Origin: Pantoea latae
Lineage (GTDB): Bacteria > Pseudomonadota > Gammaproteobacteria > Enterobacterales > Enterobacteriaceae
DNA: 64,000 nucleotides
Assembly: GCF_002077695.1 (NCBI RefSeq)
Contig: NZ_MWUE01000003.1
Span: forward strand, 124,001-188,000
Direction: 5' to 3'
Shown: piece by piece, positions 1 to 8,600 of the stretch
How positions within the stretch are numbered: the first letter of the stretch is position 1
Layout of the letters: every line of letters starts with the position of its first letter
Notes under the pieces: generated by a model
Database searches by the model: none
What the model was told of the DNA's origin: nothing
Seen by the model: only the letters and a program-made list of their open reading frames with translations
Position numbers and translations under genes: made by a program

Positions 1-95
1 GAGATCAAAGGGTACGGCCTGGGCACAGCGGCGATGCGCCGCGTCTGCGCTGGCACGCATCGCTTAGAGCCAGCGCAAATCAGACTTTGCAGCCG
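1..95. other. Left edge, unassigned
   Basis: This stretch lies downstream of the ABC ATPase gene. On the minus strand an ATG at 58-60 opens a frame of 20 codons that stays open to the window edge; it would continue the transporter operon. It has no clear ribosome binding site and I recognise no family in the 20 residues. A plus-strand frame is also open from base 1 to a stop near 99. Neither can be assigned. Confidence 0.2.
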
Positions 96-863
96 CTAAA
101 CCGCGGCGCGGCACTGGCTGCACACAGACGCCTCGCTGCCGCCCAATACGCGGCGCAAGAAATCCTGGGTGCGCGCCTCCTGCGGCTGTAGCAAAATTTG
201 CTGCGCCGGTCCCTGTTCGACGATCTGGCCGCTGTGCAGAAAACAGACGCGATCGGCGACCTCGCGGGCAAACTGCATTTCGTGGGTGACGACGATCATC
301 GTCATGCCTTCGCGCGCGAGGGTACGCATCACCTGCAGCACCTCGCCGACCAGCTCGGGGTCGAGCGCCGAGGTGGGTTCATCAAACAGTATCGCTTTCG
401 GCTGCAGCGCCAGGGTGCGCGCAATGGCGACGCGCTGCTGCTGGCCGCCGGAGAGCTGGCCAGGCCAGGCGTTGATCTTGTCCGCCAGCCCAACCAGCGC
501 CAGCAGCGATTTCGCCCGTTTTTCCGCCTGCGCGCGCGGCTCGCCGTTGACGTGGATCGGGCCTTCCATCACGTTTTCCAGCACGCTGCGGTGGGGAAAG
601 AGGTTAAAGCGCTGGAACACCATGCCAATCTGACGGCGCAGATCGTTGATGCTTTTATGGCGGCTGTTGACGCGCTGACCCAGCACGCTGATGTCGCCGC
701 CCTCGTAGGTTTCCAGCCCGTTGATACAGCGCAAAATGGTCGATTTGCCCGAGCCTGACGGCCCAATCAAACAGACCACTTCGCCCGCCGTAACGCTAAA
801 GCTCACGCCTTTGAGCACCTCCACGCGGCCAAATCGCTTATGCACATCACGGATATCAATCAT
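96..863 (-). CDS. Polar amino-acid ABC transporter ATPase
   Basis: Cytoplasmic ATPase of a GlnQ/HisP-type importer, 255 residues. It carries Walker [10 protein letters not shown] (34-42), the Q-loop glutamine near 84, the signature LSGGQ (137-141), Walker B ILFDE (158-162) and the D-loop SALD (165-168). The last 15 residues, which include two cysteines, extend past the usual family end. The start lies one base after the stop of the permease gene, so the two are translationally coupled. A binding-protein gene lies on the divergent strand at 1807. The ligand is probably an amino acid or a small amine, judged from the flavin oxidoreductase encoded on the other arm. Confidence 0.93.
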   Translation of the reverse strand: MIDIRDVHKRFGRVEVLKGVSFSVTAGEVVCLIGPSGSGKSTILRCINGLETYEGGDISVLGQRVNSRHKSINDLRRQIGMVFQRFNLFPHRSVLENVMEGPIHVNGEPRAQAEKRAKSLLALVGLADKINAWPGQLSGGQQQRVAIARTLALQPKAILFDEPTSALDPELVGEVLQVMRTLAREGMTMIVVTHEMQFAREVADRVCFLHSGQIVEQGPAQQILLQPQEARTQDFLRRVLGGSEASVCSQCRAAV

Positions 864-864
864 C

Positions 865-1515
865 TCAGGCTCCTTTAATCTGGCGTTTTTCCAGCCGTTT
901 GGTCAGGGCCATTAGCGGCAGGCACAGCAGCAGATAGAGCAGCGCCACCAGCGTATAGACCGTGGTATTGTCGAAGGTCGAAGCGGCGATCAGCTGGCCC
1001 TGACGCGTCATCTCCGTGACGGCGATGGTAGAGGCAAGGGCAGAATCCTTCAGCATCATCACCAGCGTATTGCTGTAGGGCGGCAGCGCGACGTGAAACG
1101 CCTGCGGCAGGATCACCCGGCGCATCGCTTTGGCGAAGCTCATGCCCATCGAGCGCGCCGCCTCAAGCTGGCCGCGATCCACTGACTCAATGCCAGCGCG
1201 AAATATCTCGGCGATATAGGTAGAAAAACAAAACGCGATGCCGATGACGCTGGCCTGAAAGGAGGTCAGGGTTATTCCAATGTCCGGGAACACAAAATAG
1301 ATATAAAACAACACCACAATCATCGGCAGGCCGCGGGTAATATTAATCACCAGCGAAACCGGCCAGGAAACTATTTTCCACGGGCACATCTTGGCCGCCG
1401 CAAATAGCAGGCCCAGCGGCGTGCTGATCACCAGCGACAATAGCGTAATGGTGATGGTCATTTCGGCCCCTTTTAGCAAAAAGGGCAGGTAGGTATGAAT
1501 GCTGCTCCAGTCCAT
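865..1515 (-). CDS. Polar amino-acid ABC transporter permease
   Basis: Inner-membrane permease of the HisMQ type, about 216 residues, with several hydrophobic segments. The family EAA motif is present ([17 protein letters not shown] region, about residues 120-140). I place the start at the ATG at 1515 because CAGGAG lies six bases before it; an in-frame start 24 bases upstream lacks this signal. It is the first gene of the minus-strand arm and the ATPase follows directly. Only one permease is encoded, so the channel is probably a homodimer. Confidence 0.9.
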   Translation of the reverse strand: MDWSSIHTYLPFLLKGAEMTITITLLSLVISTPLGLLFAAAKMCPWKIVSWPVSLVINITRGLPMIVVLFYIYFVFPDIGITLTSFQASVIGIAFCFSTYIAEIFRAGIESVDRGQLEAARSMGMSFAKAMRRVILPQAFHVALPPYSNTLVMMLKDSALASTIAVTEMTRQGQLIAASTFDNTTVYTLVALLYLLLCLPLMALTKRLEKRQIKGA

Positions 1516-1562
1516 CTGTCGCTCCTGAACGTGCTGCACAACGCCTGTCGGGGCAAGAACAC

Positions 1563-1576
1563 TTCATTATAATGAA
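1563..1576. promoter_or_regulatory. Operator copy 1 (XRE-cupin regulator candidate)
   Basis: Perfect 14-bp palindrome TTCATTATAATGAA, next to the minus-strand promoter of the permease gene. A near-identical copy lies at 1752-1767 before the opposite arm. The natural candidate to bind both is the XRE-cupin regulator encoded at 2575. The assignment is inference from symmetry, duplication and position. Confidence 0.55.
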
Positions 1577-1602
1577 TATCGTCACGGGCAAAGTGCTGTC
1601 AA
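1575..1602 (-). promoter_or_regulatory. Putative sigma70 promoter, permease arm
   Basis: On the minus strand TTGACA (complement of 1597-1602) is followed after 16 bases by GATATT (complement of 1575-1580), which touches the palindrome at 1563-1576. The plus-strand arm has the same arrangement. Predicted from sequence only. Confidence 0.45.
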
Positions 1603-1732
1603 TCATTACCCGCGTCGGCAAGATACCGATTACTTATTACCGCGATAAGCAACAGCTATAGATGGGCCGTTAAGCGAAAGCAATGACGTAATCGGTAATG
1701 TGTGAGGTGCGACGGCGGACAAAAATAAAACA

Positions 1733-1760
1733 TTGACAGCCGCCGCATTAATTTCATTAT
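1733..1760 (+). promoter_or_regulatory. Putative sigma70 promoter, binding-protein arm
   Basis: TTGACA at 1733-1738 is followed after 16 bases by CATTAT at 1755-1760, inside the second palindrome. A repressor bound there would block the -10 region. Confidence 0.45.
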
Positions 1761-1767
1761 AGTGAAA
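1752..1767. promoter_or_regulatory. Operator copy 2 (XRE-cupin regulator candidate)
   Basis: TTTCATTATAGTGAAA, a 16-bp palindrome with one mismatched pair, matches the palindrome at 1563-1576 at 13 of 14 core bases. It overlaps the predicted -10 of the plus-strand operon. Confidence 0.55.
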
Positions 1768-1806
1768 ATGACGTTCGCCCTTTTCATCCCGATACAGGAG
1801 TGAGTT

Positions 1807-2571
1807 ATGTCTGTCGCCTCAAATAAACGCCTGCTGCCCTTATGTCTGGCGCTGAGCCTCGCCGCCGCTGTCAGCGTCAACGCGCAGGCCGCCGCGCTCA
1901 CCGCCGGGTCGCCGCCCTCCAGCGCGCCCACCACCTTCCTCAACACCCAGAGCGGCAAAATCGAAGGCTTTATGCCGGACGTGGCGGCGGAAGTGGCAAA
2001 ACGCCAGCATCTGGAGGTCAGCTTTACCGCCGTGCCGTTCTCCACGCTGATTCAGTCGGTGATCGCCGGTAAGATCGATATGATCGTGGCGGGCATGACG
2101 CCAACGCCTGAGCGGGCGAAGCGCATCGGCTTCTCGCAGCCGGTGACCGCTTTCGGCGCCGGGCTGGTGGTGCGCGACGACAACCATAAAAAATATGACT
2201 CCTGGCAGGATCTCAAAGGTGAAGTGGTCGGCACCATGGCCGGCACCGACTACACGCAAAGCCTGATGCAGAGCGGTATCGCCAAAGAGGTGAAGGTCTA
2301 CGACAGCCCGGCGGATATGACGCGCGACCTGTCGCTGGGGCGCATCGCCGCCGGCATGAACGACTATCCCATCCTGGTGGCGCAGGCGAAGGCGGGCGGG
2401 CTGAAAGGAATGCACGTGGTAGAAGGGTATAAACCGGAACACGTCTCGCCAATGGCATTCGGGGTGAAAAAAGGCAACGACAAGCTGCTGGCCGAGATCG
2501 ACAGCGCGCTCACTGCCATGAAGCAGGACGGCTCGCTGCAGGCGATTAAGACCAAATGGGGCATGCCCTGA
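1807..2571 (+). CDS. Amino-acid ABC transporter periplasmic binding protein
   Basis: Solute-binding protein family 3, 254 residues, with an N-terminal signal peptide (basic start, hydrophobic core, AQA-type cleavage near residue 28). It carries the usual two-lobed features, including a segment near IVAGMTPTPERAKRIGFSQP. GGAG lies just before the ATG. It feeds the permease/ATPase pair encoded divergently and is followed after three bases by the regulator gene. The ligand is not predictable from sequence. Confidence 0.9.
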   Translation: MSVASNKRLLPLCLALSLAAAVSVNAQAAALTAGSPPSSAPTTFLNTQSGKIEGFMPDVAAEVAKRQHLEVSFTAVPFSTLIQSVIAGKIDMIVAGMTPTPERAKRIGFSQPVTAFGAGLVVRDDNHKKYDSWQDLKGEVVGTMAGTDYTQSLMQSGIAKEVKVYDSPADMTRDLSLGRIAAGMNDYPILVAQAKAGGLKGMHVVEGYKPEHVSPMAFGVKKGNDKLLAEIDSALTAMKQDGSLQAIKTKWGMP

Positions 2572-2574
2572 CGG

Positions 2575-3192
2575 ATGAGCGGCAAAGAGATGAAAAACGC
2601 ATCGCAACCGCACGCGGACGGCGCCGCTGAAACCGATATCGGCGCCCGGCTGAAGGCGCTGCGCAAGGCACGTAATCTGACCATTACCGAACTGGCGCTA
2701 CTGGCCAACGTTTCCGCCGGCGCCATCAGCCAGATTGAGCGTAATCTCACCAACCCCACCGTGCGGGTGCTGGAGCAGCTTCGGCTGGTGCTGAAGGTGC
2801 CGCTCACCGCGTTTCTGGAGGAGGGCGACGCGTCACTGCGCGGCGCGGAGCACTATGTGCGCCGTCGCGCGGAGCGGCCGCACTTTAACGTCGGCAAACG
2901 CGGCATCGCCAAAGAGATGCTGTCGCCCTCGGGCGACCATGACGTGCAGTTTATGATTATCCGCATTCCGCCGGGGGTTCGCTCCGACGAGATGCTGATC
3001 GGGCAGGGCGAAAAAGCCGGCATCGTGCTGGAAGGCGAACTGACGCTGGAGATCAACGGCGACAGCGCGCGCCTGATGAGCGGCGACAGCTTTCAGTTTA
3101 AGAGCCATCTGCCGCATAACATTTTCAACCCAACGGAGAGCGACGCCAGAGTCCTGTGGATCATGCATATTCCGCCTGAGCAGCATCTCTGA
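2575..3192 (+). CDS. XRE-family regulator with cupin domain
   Basis: DNA-binding regulator of about 205 residues. The N-terminal helix-turn-helix (about residues 25-80, LKALRKARNLTITELA onward) is followed by a C-terminal cupin fold (about 120-200). This class often controls amino-acid or polyamine catabolism, with the cupin binding an effector. A second possible start is the ATG at 2590. It sits inside the transporter/oxidoreductase operon and probably acts on the two palindromes at 1563 and 1752. Confidence 0.88.
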   Translation: MSGKEMKNASQPHADGAAETDIGARLKALRKARNLTITELALLANVSAGAISQIERNLTNPTVRVLEQLRLVLKVPLTAFLEEGDASLRGAEHYVRRRAERPHFNVGKRGIAKEMLSPSGDHDVQFMIIRIPPGVRSDEMLIGQGEKAGIVLEGELTLEINGDSARLMSGDSFQFKSHLPHNIFNPTESDARVLWIMHIPPEQHL

Positions 3193-3217
3193 ACGCCCTG
3201 ACTTTAAAGGTTCTTTT

Positions 3218-4546
3218 ATGCGCATAAAAATTAATTCAGTGACAGACAGCGCCGCGTTTCCCGAACAGGTTGACGTTATCGTCATCGGCGGCGGCATCAT
3301 CGGCACCTCGGTGGCCTATGAGCTGGCAAAGCAGGGCGTCTCGGTGGCGCTATTTGAAAAAGGGGTAATCGGCGGCGAGCAGTCCGGCCGCAACTGGGGC
3401 TGGGTCAGACAGCAGAACCGCGATCTCTACGAGCTGCCGCTGGCGATGCGCAGCCTGCAGCGCTGGGAACAACTGGGCGAGGAGATCGGCCTCGATCTCG
3501 GCTTTCGCCGCAGCGGCATTCTCTACGGCACCCAGAACGAGGCGGACGTGGCGCGCTGGGAAAAATGGGGAGCCCAGGCGAAGCAGATCGGCTTTGTCAG
3601 CCAGCTGCTGTCGGCGAAAGAGGCCGGCGAACGGCTGGGCGATCGTGCGCGCTGGGTCGGCGGTGTCTGGTCGCCAACTGACGGACGCGCCGAGCCGTCG
3701 CTGGCGGCGCCCGCTATCGCCGTCGGCGCGCAAAAGCTGGGCGCCTCTGTGCACCAGCGCTGCGCGGTGCGCGGGCTGGATATCAGCGCCGGACGCGTCT
3801 CCGGCGTCTGGACCGAGCGCGGCCGCGTGCGCGCCAGCCAGGTGATCTGCTGCGGCGGCGCCTGGAGTTCGCGCTTCTGCAAGCAGTACGGCATTGAGCT
3901 GCCCAGCGCCAATATTCTCGGCACCGCGTTTAAAACCACGGCGGCGCCGGAGGTGATTCAGGGCTGTCTCAGCATGCCGGAACTCTGTATCCGCCGCCGA
4001 CTCGACGGCAGCTATACCGTCGCCGTTCCTGGCCGCGGCCAGCTCGATCTGGCGCCGCAAAATATCCGCTATGCGACGAAGTTCTATCCTATGTACCGCA
4101 GCAAAATCGCCAAGAAATTGAAGCTGCGCCTCAACGGCTCGTTTTTTAACGGGCCGGAAGCGGCGGGGCGCTGGTCAAACGACGGGGTGTCGCCGTTTGA
4201 GAAAATTCGCGTGCTCGATCCCAAACCAGATGGGCAGATCCTCGACGAAGCGCTGCGCACGCTGGTCAGCGCCTTTCCTGAGCTAAAGGGCATCGCCATC
4301 GATCACGCCTGGGGCGGCTGGATAGACACCACGCCCGATTTGGTGCCGGTGATTGACGAGATGCAGAATTTGCCCGGCTTGTTTATCGCCTCGGGCTTTA
4401 GCGGCCACGGTTTCGGCATCGGCCCCGGCGCGGGCCTGCTGTGCGCGCAGCTGATGACCAACCGCGCGCTGTTTACCGATATCACCCCGTATCGCCTGGC
4501 GCGCTTCGCCAAAGGCAATGCGATTCGCGAACCACAGATGATGTAG
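3218..4546 (+). CDS. FAD-dependent amino-acid/amine oxidoreductase
   Basis: DAO-family flavoenzyme, 442 residues. A Rossmann FAD site GGGIIG lies at 24-29 and a GRNWGW segment follows the first conserved arginine. The C-terminal FAD-contact region (SGFSGHGFGIGPGAG) is intact. Relatives I recall include opine oxidase, sarcosine oxidase and D-amino-acid dehydrogenase-like proteins; I cannot choose a substrate. It is the last gene of the operon with the binding protein and regulator, so it probably oxidises the imported compound. Confidence 0.82.
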   Translation: MRIKINSVTDSAAFPEQVDVIVIGGGIIGTSVAYELAKQGVSVALFEKGVIGGEQSGRNWGWVRQQNRDLYELPLAMRSLQRWEQLGEEIGLDLGFRRSGILYGTQNEADVARWEKWGAQAKQIGFVSQLLSAKEAGERLGDRARWVGGVWSPTDGRAEPSLAAPAIAVGAQKLGASVHQRCAVRGLDISAGRVSGVWTERGRVRASQVICCGGAWSSRFCKQYGIELPSANILGTAFKTTAAPEVIQGCLSMPELCIRRRLDGSYTVAVPGRGQLDLAPQNIRYATKFYPMYRSKIAKKLKLRLNGSFFNGPEAAGRWSNDGVSPFEKIRVLDPKPDGQILDEALRTLVSAFPELKGIAIDHAWGGWIDTTPDLVPVIDEMQNLPGLFIASGFSGHGFGIGPGAGLLCAQLMTNRALFTDITPYRLARFAKGNAIREPQMM

Positions 4547-4550
4547 CCGT

Positions 4551-4573
4551 AAAAAAGCCCGCCGAAGCGGGCT
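4551..4573 (-). terminator. Terminator of the bet operon
   Basis: Hairpin AGCCCGC-cgaa-GCGGGCT (4556-4573). Read on the minus strand it is followed by six T, as expected for an intrinsic terminator after betA. It lies in the short gap between two convergent genes. Confidence 0.8.
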
Positions 4574-4582
4574 GGAACGCGT

Positions 4583-6262
4583 TTACCGGCGTTTCGGCTC
4601 GCCGCGCACCGGCTTCTCGCCGGCGACAAAGTAGCTTGCCGTCGAGGCGGGCAGCGGCTGGCGACCGCGAATATTATCAGCGATTTTCTCACCGATCATA
4701 ATGGTGGTGGCGTTGAGGTTGCCGGTGATAATCAGCGGCATAATCGAGGCGTCGACCACGCGCAGTCCCTGCATGCCGTGCACGCGGCCCTCACCGTCGA
4801 CCACCGCCATCTCGTCGCTGCCCATTTTACAGGTGCCGCACGGATGGTAGGCGGTTTCCGCATGATTGCGCACGAACTCATCCAGCTGCTCGTCGGTTTC
4901 GCACTCAATGCCGGGGCTGATCTCGCGACCGCGAAACTTATCCAGCGCGGGCTGGTTGATAATGTCGCGGGTGATGCGGATCGCATCGCGGAACTCATGC
5001 CAGTCCTGCTCGCTGGCCATGTAGTTGAACAAGATGGCCGGATGACGACGCGGATCGCGCGACTTGATGCGCACATGGCCGCGGCTGGGAGAGCGCATCG
5101 AGCCGACGTGGCACTGGAAACCGTGCGCGTTGACCGCGTTCGAACCGTTGTAGTTAATCGCCACCGGCAGAAAGTGATACTGAATGTTCGGCCAGGCAAA
5201 CTCTTCGCGGCTGCGGATAAATCCGCCCGCTTCAAAGTGGTTGCTGGCGCCGATGCCGCTGCCGTTGAACATCCACTCCGCGCCAATTTTCGGCTGGTTC
5301 CACCATTTCAGCGCCGGGTAGAGCGAGACCGGCTCTTTGCATTCGTACTGCAGGTACATCTCCAGGTGGTCCTGCAGGTTCTCGCCGACGCCCGGCAGGT
5401 CGTGCACCACGGGAATATCGAACGACTTTAGCAGGCTGGCAGCGCCGACGCCGGAGCGCTGTAAAATCTGCGGCGAGGCGATCGCGCCCGCGCAGAGCAA
5501 CACTTCGCGCCGTGCATGCACCTTGTGCGAGGTGTTGCTGGCGCCCAGCAGATACTCCACGCCGACGGCGCGCTTGCCGTCGAACAGGATGCGGTCGGTG
5601 GTGGCGTGGGTAACAATTTTCAGGTTAGGGCGGTCTTTCGCCCGATCGAGATAGCCGCGCGCGGTGCTGGAGCGGCGTCCCTGCGGCGTCACGGTGCGAT
5701 CCATCGGGCCGAAGCCCTCTTGCTGATAGCCGTTAAGATCCTCGGTGCGCGGATAGCCCGCCTCGACGCCCGCCTCGATCATGGCGGCGAACAGCGGATT
5801 GTTGCCCGCCTTCGGCGTCGCCACGCACACCGGGCCGTCGCCGCCGTGGTAGTCGTTTGGCCCGATATCGCGCGTTTCCGCTTTGCGGTAGTAGGGCAGG
5901 CAGTTGAGGTAGCGCCAGGATTCCAGGCCCGGCGCTTCCGCCCAGCCGTCGAGATCCATGGCGTTGGCGCGGATATAGCACATGCCGTTGATCAGCGAGG
6001 AGCCGCCCAGCCCCTTGCCGCGCCCGCACTCCATGCGGCGGTTGTTCATATGCGGTTCCGGCTCGGTCTCGTAGGCCCAGTTATAGCGTTTTCCCTGCAG
6101 CGGGTAGGCCAGCGCCGCAGGCATCTGCGTGCGAAAATCCATACGGTAATCCGGGCCGCCCGCTTCCAGCAGCAGAACGTTAACGTCGCTCTCTTCGGTC
6201 AGACGGGTAGCCAACACGTTTCCTGCGGATCCGGCTCCAATGATGATGTAATCAAATTCCAT
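4583..6262 (-). CDS. betA: Choline dehydrogenase
   Basis: FAD enzyme of the GMC oxidoreductase family that oxidises choline to betaine aldehyde, 559 residues, close to the usual length. The N-terminal dinucleotide site GAGSAG lies at residues 9-14, GMC signature segments follow near 90-110, and the catalytic region HPCGTCKMG lies near 480. It is the last gene of betI-betB-betA. The C-terminus is well conserved up to a short variable tail. Confidence 0.96.
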   Translation of the reverse strand: MEFDYIIIGAGSAGNVLATRLTEESDVNVLLLEAGGPDYRMDFRTQMPAALAYPLQGKRYNWAYETEPEPHMNNRRMECGRGKGLGGSSLINGMCYIRANAMDLDGWAEAPGLESWRYLNCLPYYRKAETRDIGPNDYHGGDGPVCVATPKAGNNPLFAAMIEAGVEAGYPRTEDLNGYQQEGFGPMDRTVTPQGRRSSTARGYLDRAKDRPNLKIVTHATTDRILFDGKRAVGVEYLLGASNTSHKVHARREVLLCAGAIASPQILQRSGVGAASLLKSFDIPVVHDLPGVGENLQDHLEMYLQYECKEPVSLYPALKWWNQPKIGAEWMFNGSGIGASNHFEAGGFIRSREEFAWPNIQYHFLPVAINYNGSNAVNAHGFQCHVGSMRSPSRGHVRIKSRDPRRHPAILFNYMASEQDWHEFRDAIRITRDIINQPALDKFRGREISPGIECETDEQLDEFVRNHAETAYHPCGTCKMGSDEMAVVDGEGRVHGMQGLRVVDASIMPLIITGNLNATTIMIGEKIADNIRGRQPLPASTASYFVAGEKPVRGEPKRR

Positions 6263-6289
6263 TCGTCGCTCCTCAGGTTTCTCGGTTAA

Positions 6290-7762
6290 TCAAAATACAG
6301 ACTGAAAACGGTCCAGCTCGACCTGCACAGATTTCACCTGGGTGTAATTCTGCAGGGTCATCAGGCCGTTTTCCCGGCCCACGCCGGAGTGCTTGTAGCC
6401 GCCGACCGGCATCTCTGCGGCGGATTCGCCCCAGGTGTTGATCCAGCAGATGCCCGCTTCAATCTGGTGGATAACGCGGTGGGCGCGGTTAAGATCCTGA
6501 GTCACCACGCCAGCCGCCAGGCCGAACTCGGTGGCGTTGGCGCGGCGCACCGCTTCCTCTTCACTCTCATAGGTCAGAATCGACATCACCGGTCCGAAGA
6601 TCTCTTCGCGCACGATGGTCATCTCGTCGCGGCAGTCGGTGAAGACGGTGGGCTCTACCCAGGCGCCATTGTCGAAGTCCGCGCCCTGCATGCGCTTGCC
6701 GCCGCACAGCAGGCGCGCGCCCTGTGAGATACCGCTCTCGATGTAGCGCATCACGTTGTCGCGGTGGCTGAAGCTCACCAGCGGGCCGAAATTGGTGGCG
6801 GGATCGTTCAGGTCGCCGGCGCGAATGCGGGCGACGCGCGTCAGGATCTTCTCTTCGAACGCCGCCTTCAGGCTGGCGGGAACGAACACGCGCGTGCCGT
6901 TGGTGCAGACCTGGCCGGAGCTGTAAAAGTTGGCCATCATGGCGATATCGGCGGCGAGGTCGAGATCGGCGTCCTCAAAGATGATCAGCGGCGACTTGCC
7001 GCCCAACTCCATGGTGACCTCTTTCAGGGTCGAGCCGGCCGCATTGGCCATCACTTTTTTGCCGCTGGCGACGCCGCCGGTGAAGGAGACTTTATCGATG
7101 CCGGGGTGTTCGGTCAGCAGCTGACCGGTCACCGCGCCGCTGCCTGGCAGCACGTTGAACACGCCGTCCGGCACACCCGCTTCGCTGTAGATCTCCGCCA
7201 GCTTCAGGGCGGTGAGCGGGGTGACCTCGCTCGGTTTAAAGATCATGGCGTTACCCGCCGCCAGCGCAGGGGCGGACTTCCACAGGGCGATCTGGATCGG
7301 GTAGTTCCAGGCGCCGATGCCCGCCACCACGCCGAGCGGCTCGCGACGCGTATAGACAAACGCGCTGTCGCGCAGCGGGATCTGCTGGCCTTCCAGCGAC
7401 GGGATCAAACCGGCGTAGTACTCCAGCACGTCCGCGCCGGTGACGATATCGACGCTGGCGGTTTCGCTCAGCGGCTTGCCGGTATCCAGGGTTTCCAGCG
7501 CCGCCAGCTCGTCGTTGCGTTCGCGCAGGATATCCACCGCGCGGCGCAGAATGCGCGAGCGCTGCATGGCGGTCATCGCCGCCCAGACCTTCTGTCCTTT
7601 ACGCGCGGCGGCAACGGCGCGGTCGACGTCGTCGCGGCCCGCTTCGTGCACCTTCGCCAGCACTTCGCCGTTGGCGGGATTGACAGTGTCAAAGGTGTCG
7701 CCAGTCGCCGCAGGGACGTAGGCGCCATCGATGTAGAGGTGTTGCTCTGCGAATCGGGACAT
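6290..7762 (-). CDS. betB: Betaine aldehyde dehydrogenase
   Basis: NAD(P)-dependent aldehyde dehydrogenase that makes glycine betaine, 490 residues, the same length I recall for the E. coli enzyme. The glutamate motif ELGGKSP and the cysteine motif GQVCTNGTR are present. I start it at the ATG at 7762 (MSRFAEQ), which has GGAG before it; the frame extends 29 codons upstream, but that part does not resemble the family. It lies 13 bp after betI and 27 bp before betA. Confidence 0.96.
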   Translation of the reverse strand: MSRFAEQHLYIDGAYVPAATGDTFDTVNPANGEVLAKVHEAGRDDVDRAVAAARKGQKVWAAMTAMQRSRILRRAVDILRERNDELAALETLDTGKPLSETASVDIVTGADVLEYYAGLIPSLEGQQIPLRDSAFVYTRREPLGVVAGIGAWNYPIQIALWKSAPALAAGNAMIFKPSEVTPLTALKLAEIYSEAGVPDGVFNVLPGSGAVTGQLLTEHPGIDKVSFTGGVASGKKVMANAAGSTLKEVTMELGGKSPLIIFEDADLDLAADIAMMANFYSSGQVCTNGTRVFVPASLKAAFEEKILTRVARIRAGDLNDPATNFGPLVSFSHRDNVMRYIESGISQGARLLCGGKRMQGADFDNGAWVEPTVFTDCRDEMTIVREEIFGPVMSILTYESEEEAVRRANATEFGLAAGVVTQDLNRAHRVIHQIEAGICWINTWGESAAEMPVGGYKHSGVGRENGLMTLQNYTQVKSVQVELDRFQSVF

Positions 7763-7775
7763 GGTTTCTCCTTTA

Positions 7776-8372
7776 TCAGGGATGCGTGTCGCCAGCCAAC
7801 TGCTGGCGAATAAACTGGGTAGTGAGCGAGCGTGCCAGCTGAAAATCAAACGGCTTGCCGCCCAGCGCCGCGCGCAGCCAGAGGCCGTCGATCAGGGCCG
7901 CCAGCCCGTAAGCGGCAGTGCGCGCCGCGTCGCGCGGCAGCTCGCGGCGAAACTCCGCGGCCAGCGACGAGAAGAGGCGACTGCTGCTGACGCGCTCCAG
8001 TCGGTTAAGCTGCGGCTGATGCATGCTGCTCGACCAGAAGTCGAGCCAGGCCTTCATTGCCGCCTTGTGCAGCTGGCTTTCGTCAAAGTTGCCTTCGACA
8101 ATGGCGCAGAGGCGCGCTTCGGTGCTCGCCCCGGCCAGCGGCTTCAGCCGCATCGCCACCGCGTCGTGCAGCTGACGCGTCACGTCGCGCATGGTGGCCT
8201 CCAGCAGGCCGTTTTTGTCTTTGAAGTAGTGGCTGATGATGCCGGTCGAGACGCCCGCGCGCCGCGCAATCTGCGCGATGGTCGCGTCGTTGATCCCGAC
8301 TTCGTTAATGGTTTCTAGAGTTGCATCAATCAGCTGCCGACGTCGTATCGGCTGCATTCCCACCTTTGGCAT
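7776..8372 (-). CDS. betI: Choline-responsive repressor BetI
   Basis: TetR-family repressor, 198 residues, with an N-terminal helix-turn-helix ([20 protein letters not shown] region) and the conserved BetI opening [11 protein letters not shown]. It represses the bet genes in the absence of choline. It is the first gene of the minus-strand arm, divergent from betT, and its likely operator lies at 8420-8433. Confidence 0.95.
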   Translation of the reverse strand: MPKVGMQPIRRRQLIDATLETINEVGINDATIAQIARRAGVSTGIISHYFKDKNGLLEATMRDVTRQLHDAVAMRLKPLAGASTEARLCAIVEGNFDESQLHKAAMKAWLDFWSSSMHQPQLNRLERVSSSRLFSSLAAEFRRELPRDAARTAAYGLAALIDGLWLRAALGGKPFDFQLARSLTTQFIRQQLAGDTHP

Positions 8373-8419
8373 GACAAGCGCTCCACCCTAAAACAAGTGC
8401 ACTATTAGAACTTTTATTG

Positions 8420-8433
8420 ATTGAACGTTCAAT
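8420..8433. promoter_or_regulatory. BetI operator candidate
   Basis: Perfect 14-bp palindrome ATTGAACGTTCAAT in the betI/betT gap. TetR-family repressors bind such dyads, and BetI is known to act between betT and betI. It lies 48 bp before betI and about 170 bp before betT. Confidence 0.75.
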
Positions 8434-8600
8434 ATAAAAAAGAAAGTTGTTAGGATACTGTGCCTTGATTGTTGCAGAGCGCAGGGTAAAACATCGCTTT
8501 ACCGCTACGCTTATTATCGGGAGGAGAACCATAACGCGCAGGCGTTGCAAGGTAAAAAATCTAAATAACCTGTTGAATTTATTATAACCAGAGGTAACTG

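Noticed and set aside
5516..6289. Long plus-strand frame opposite betA
   Set aside because: Shadow of the GMC dehydrogenase; no ribosome binding site and low-complexity composition.
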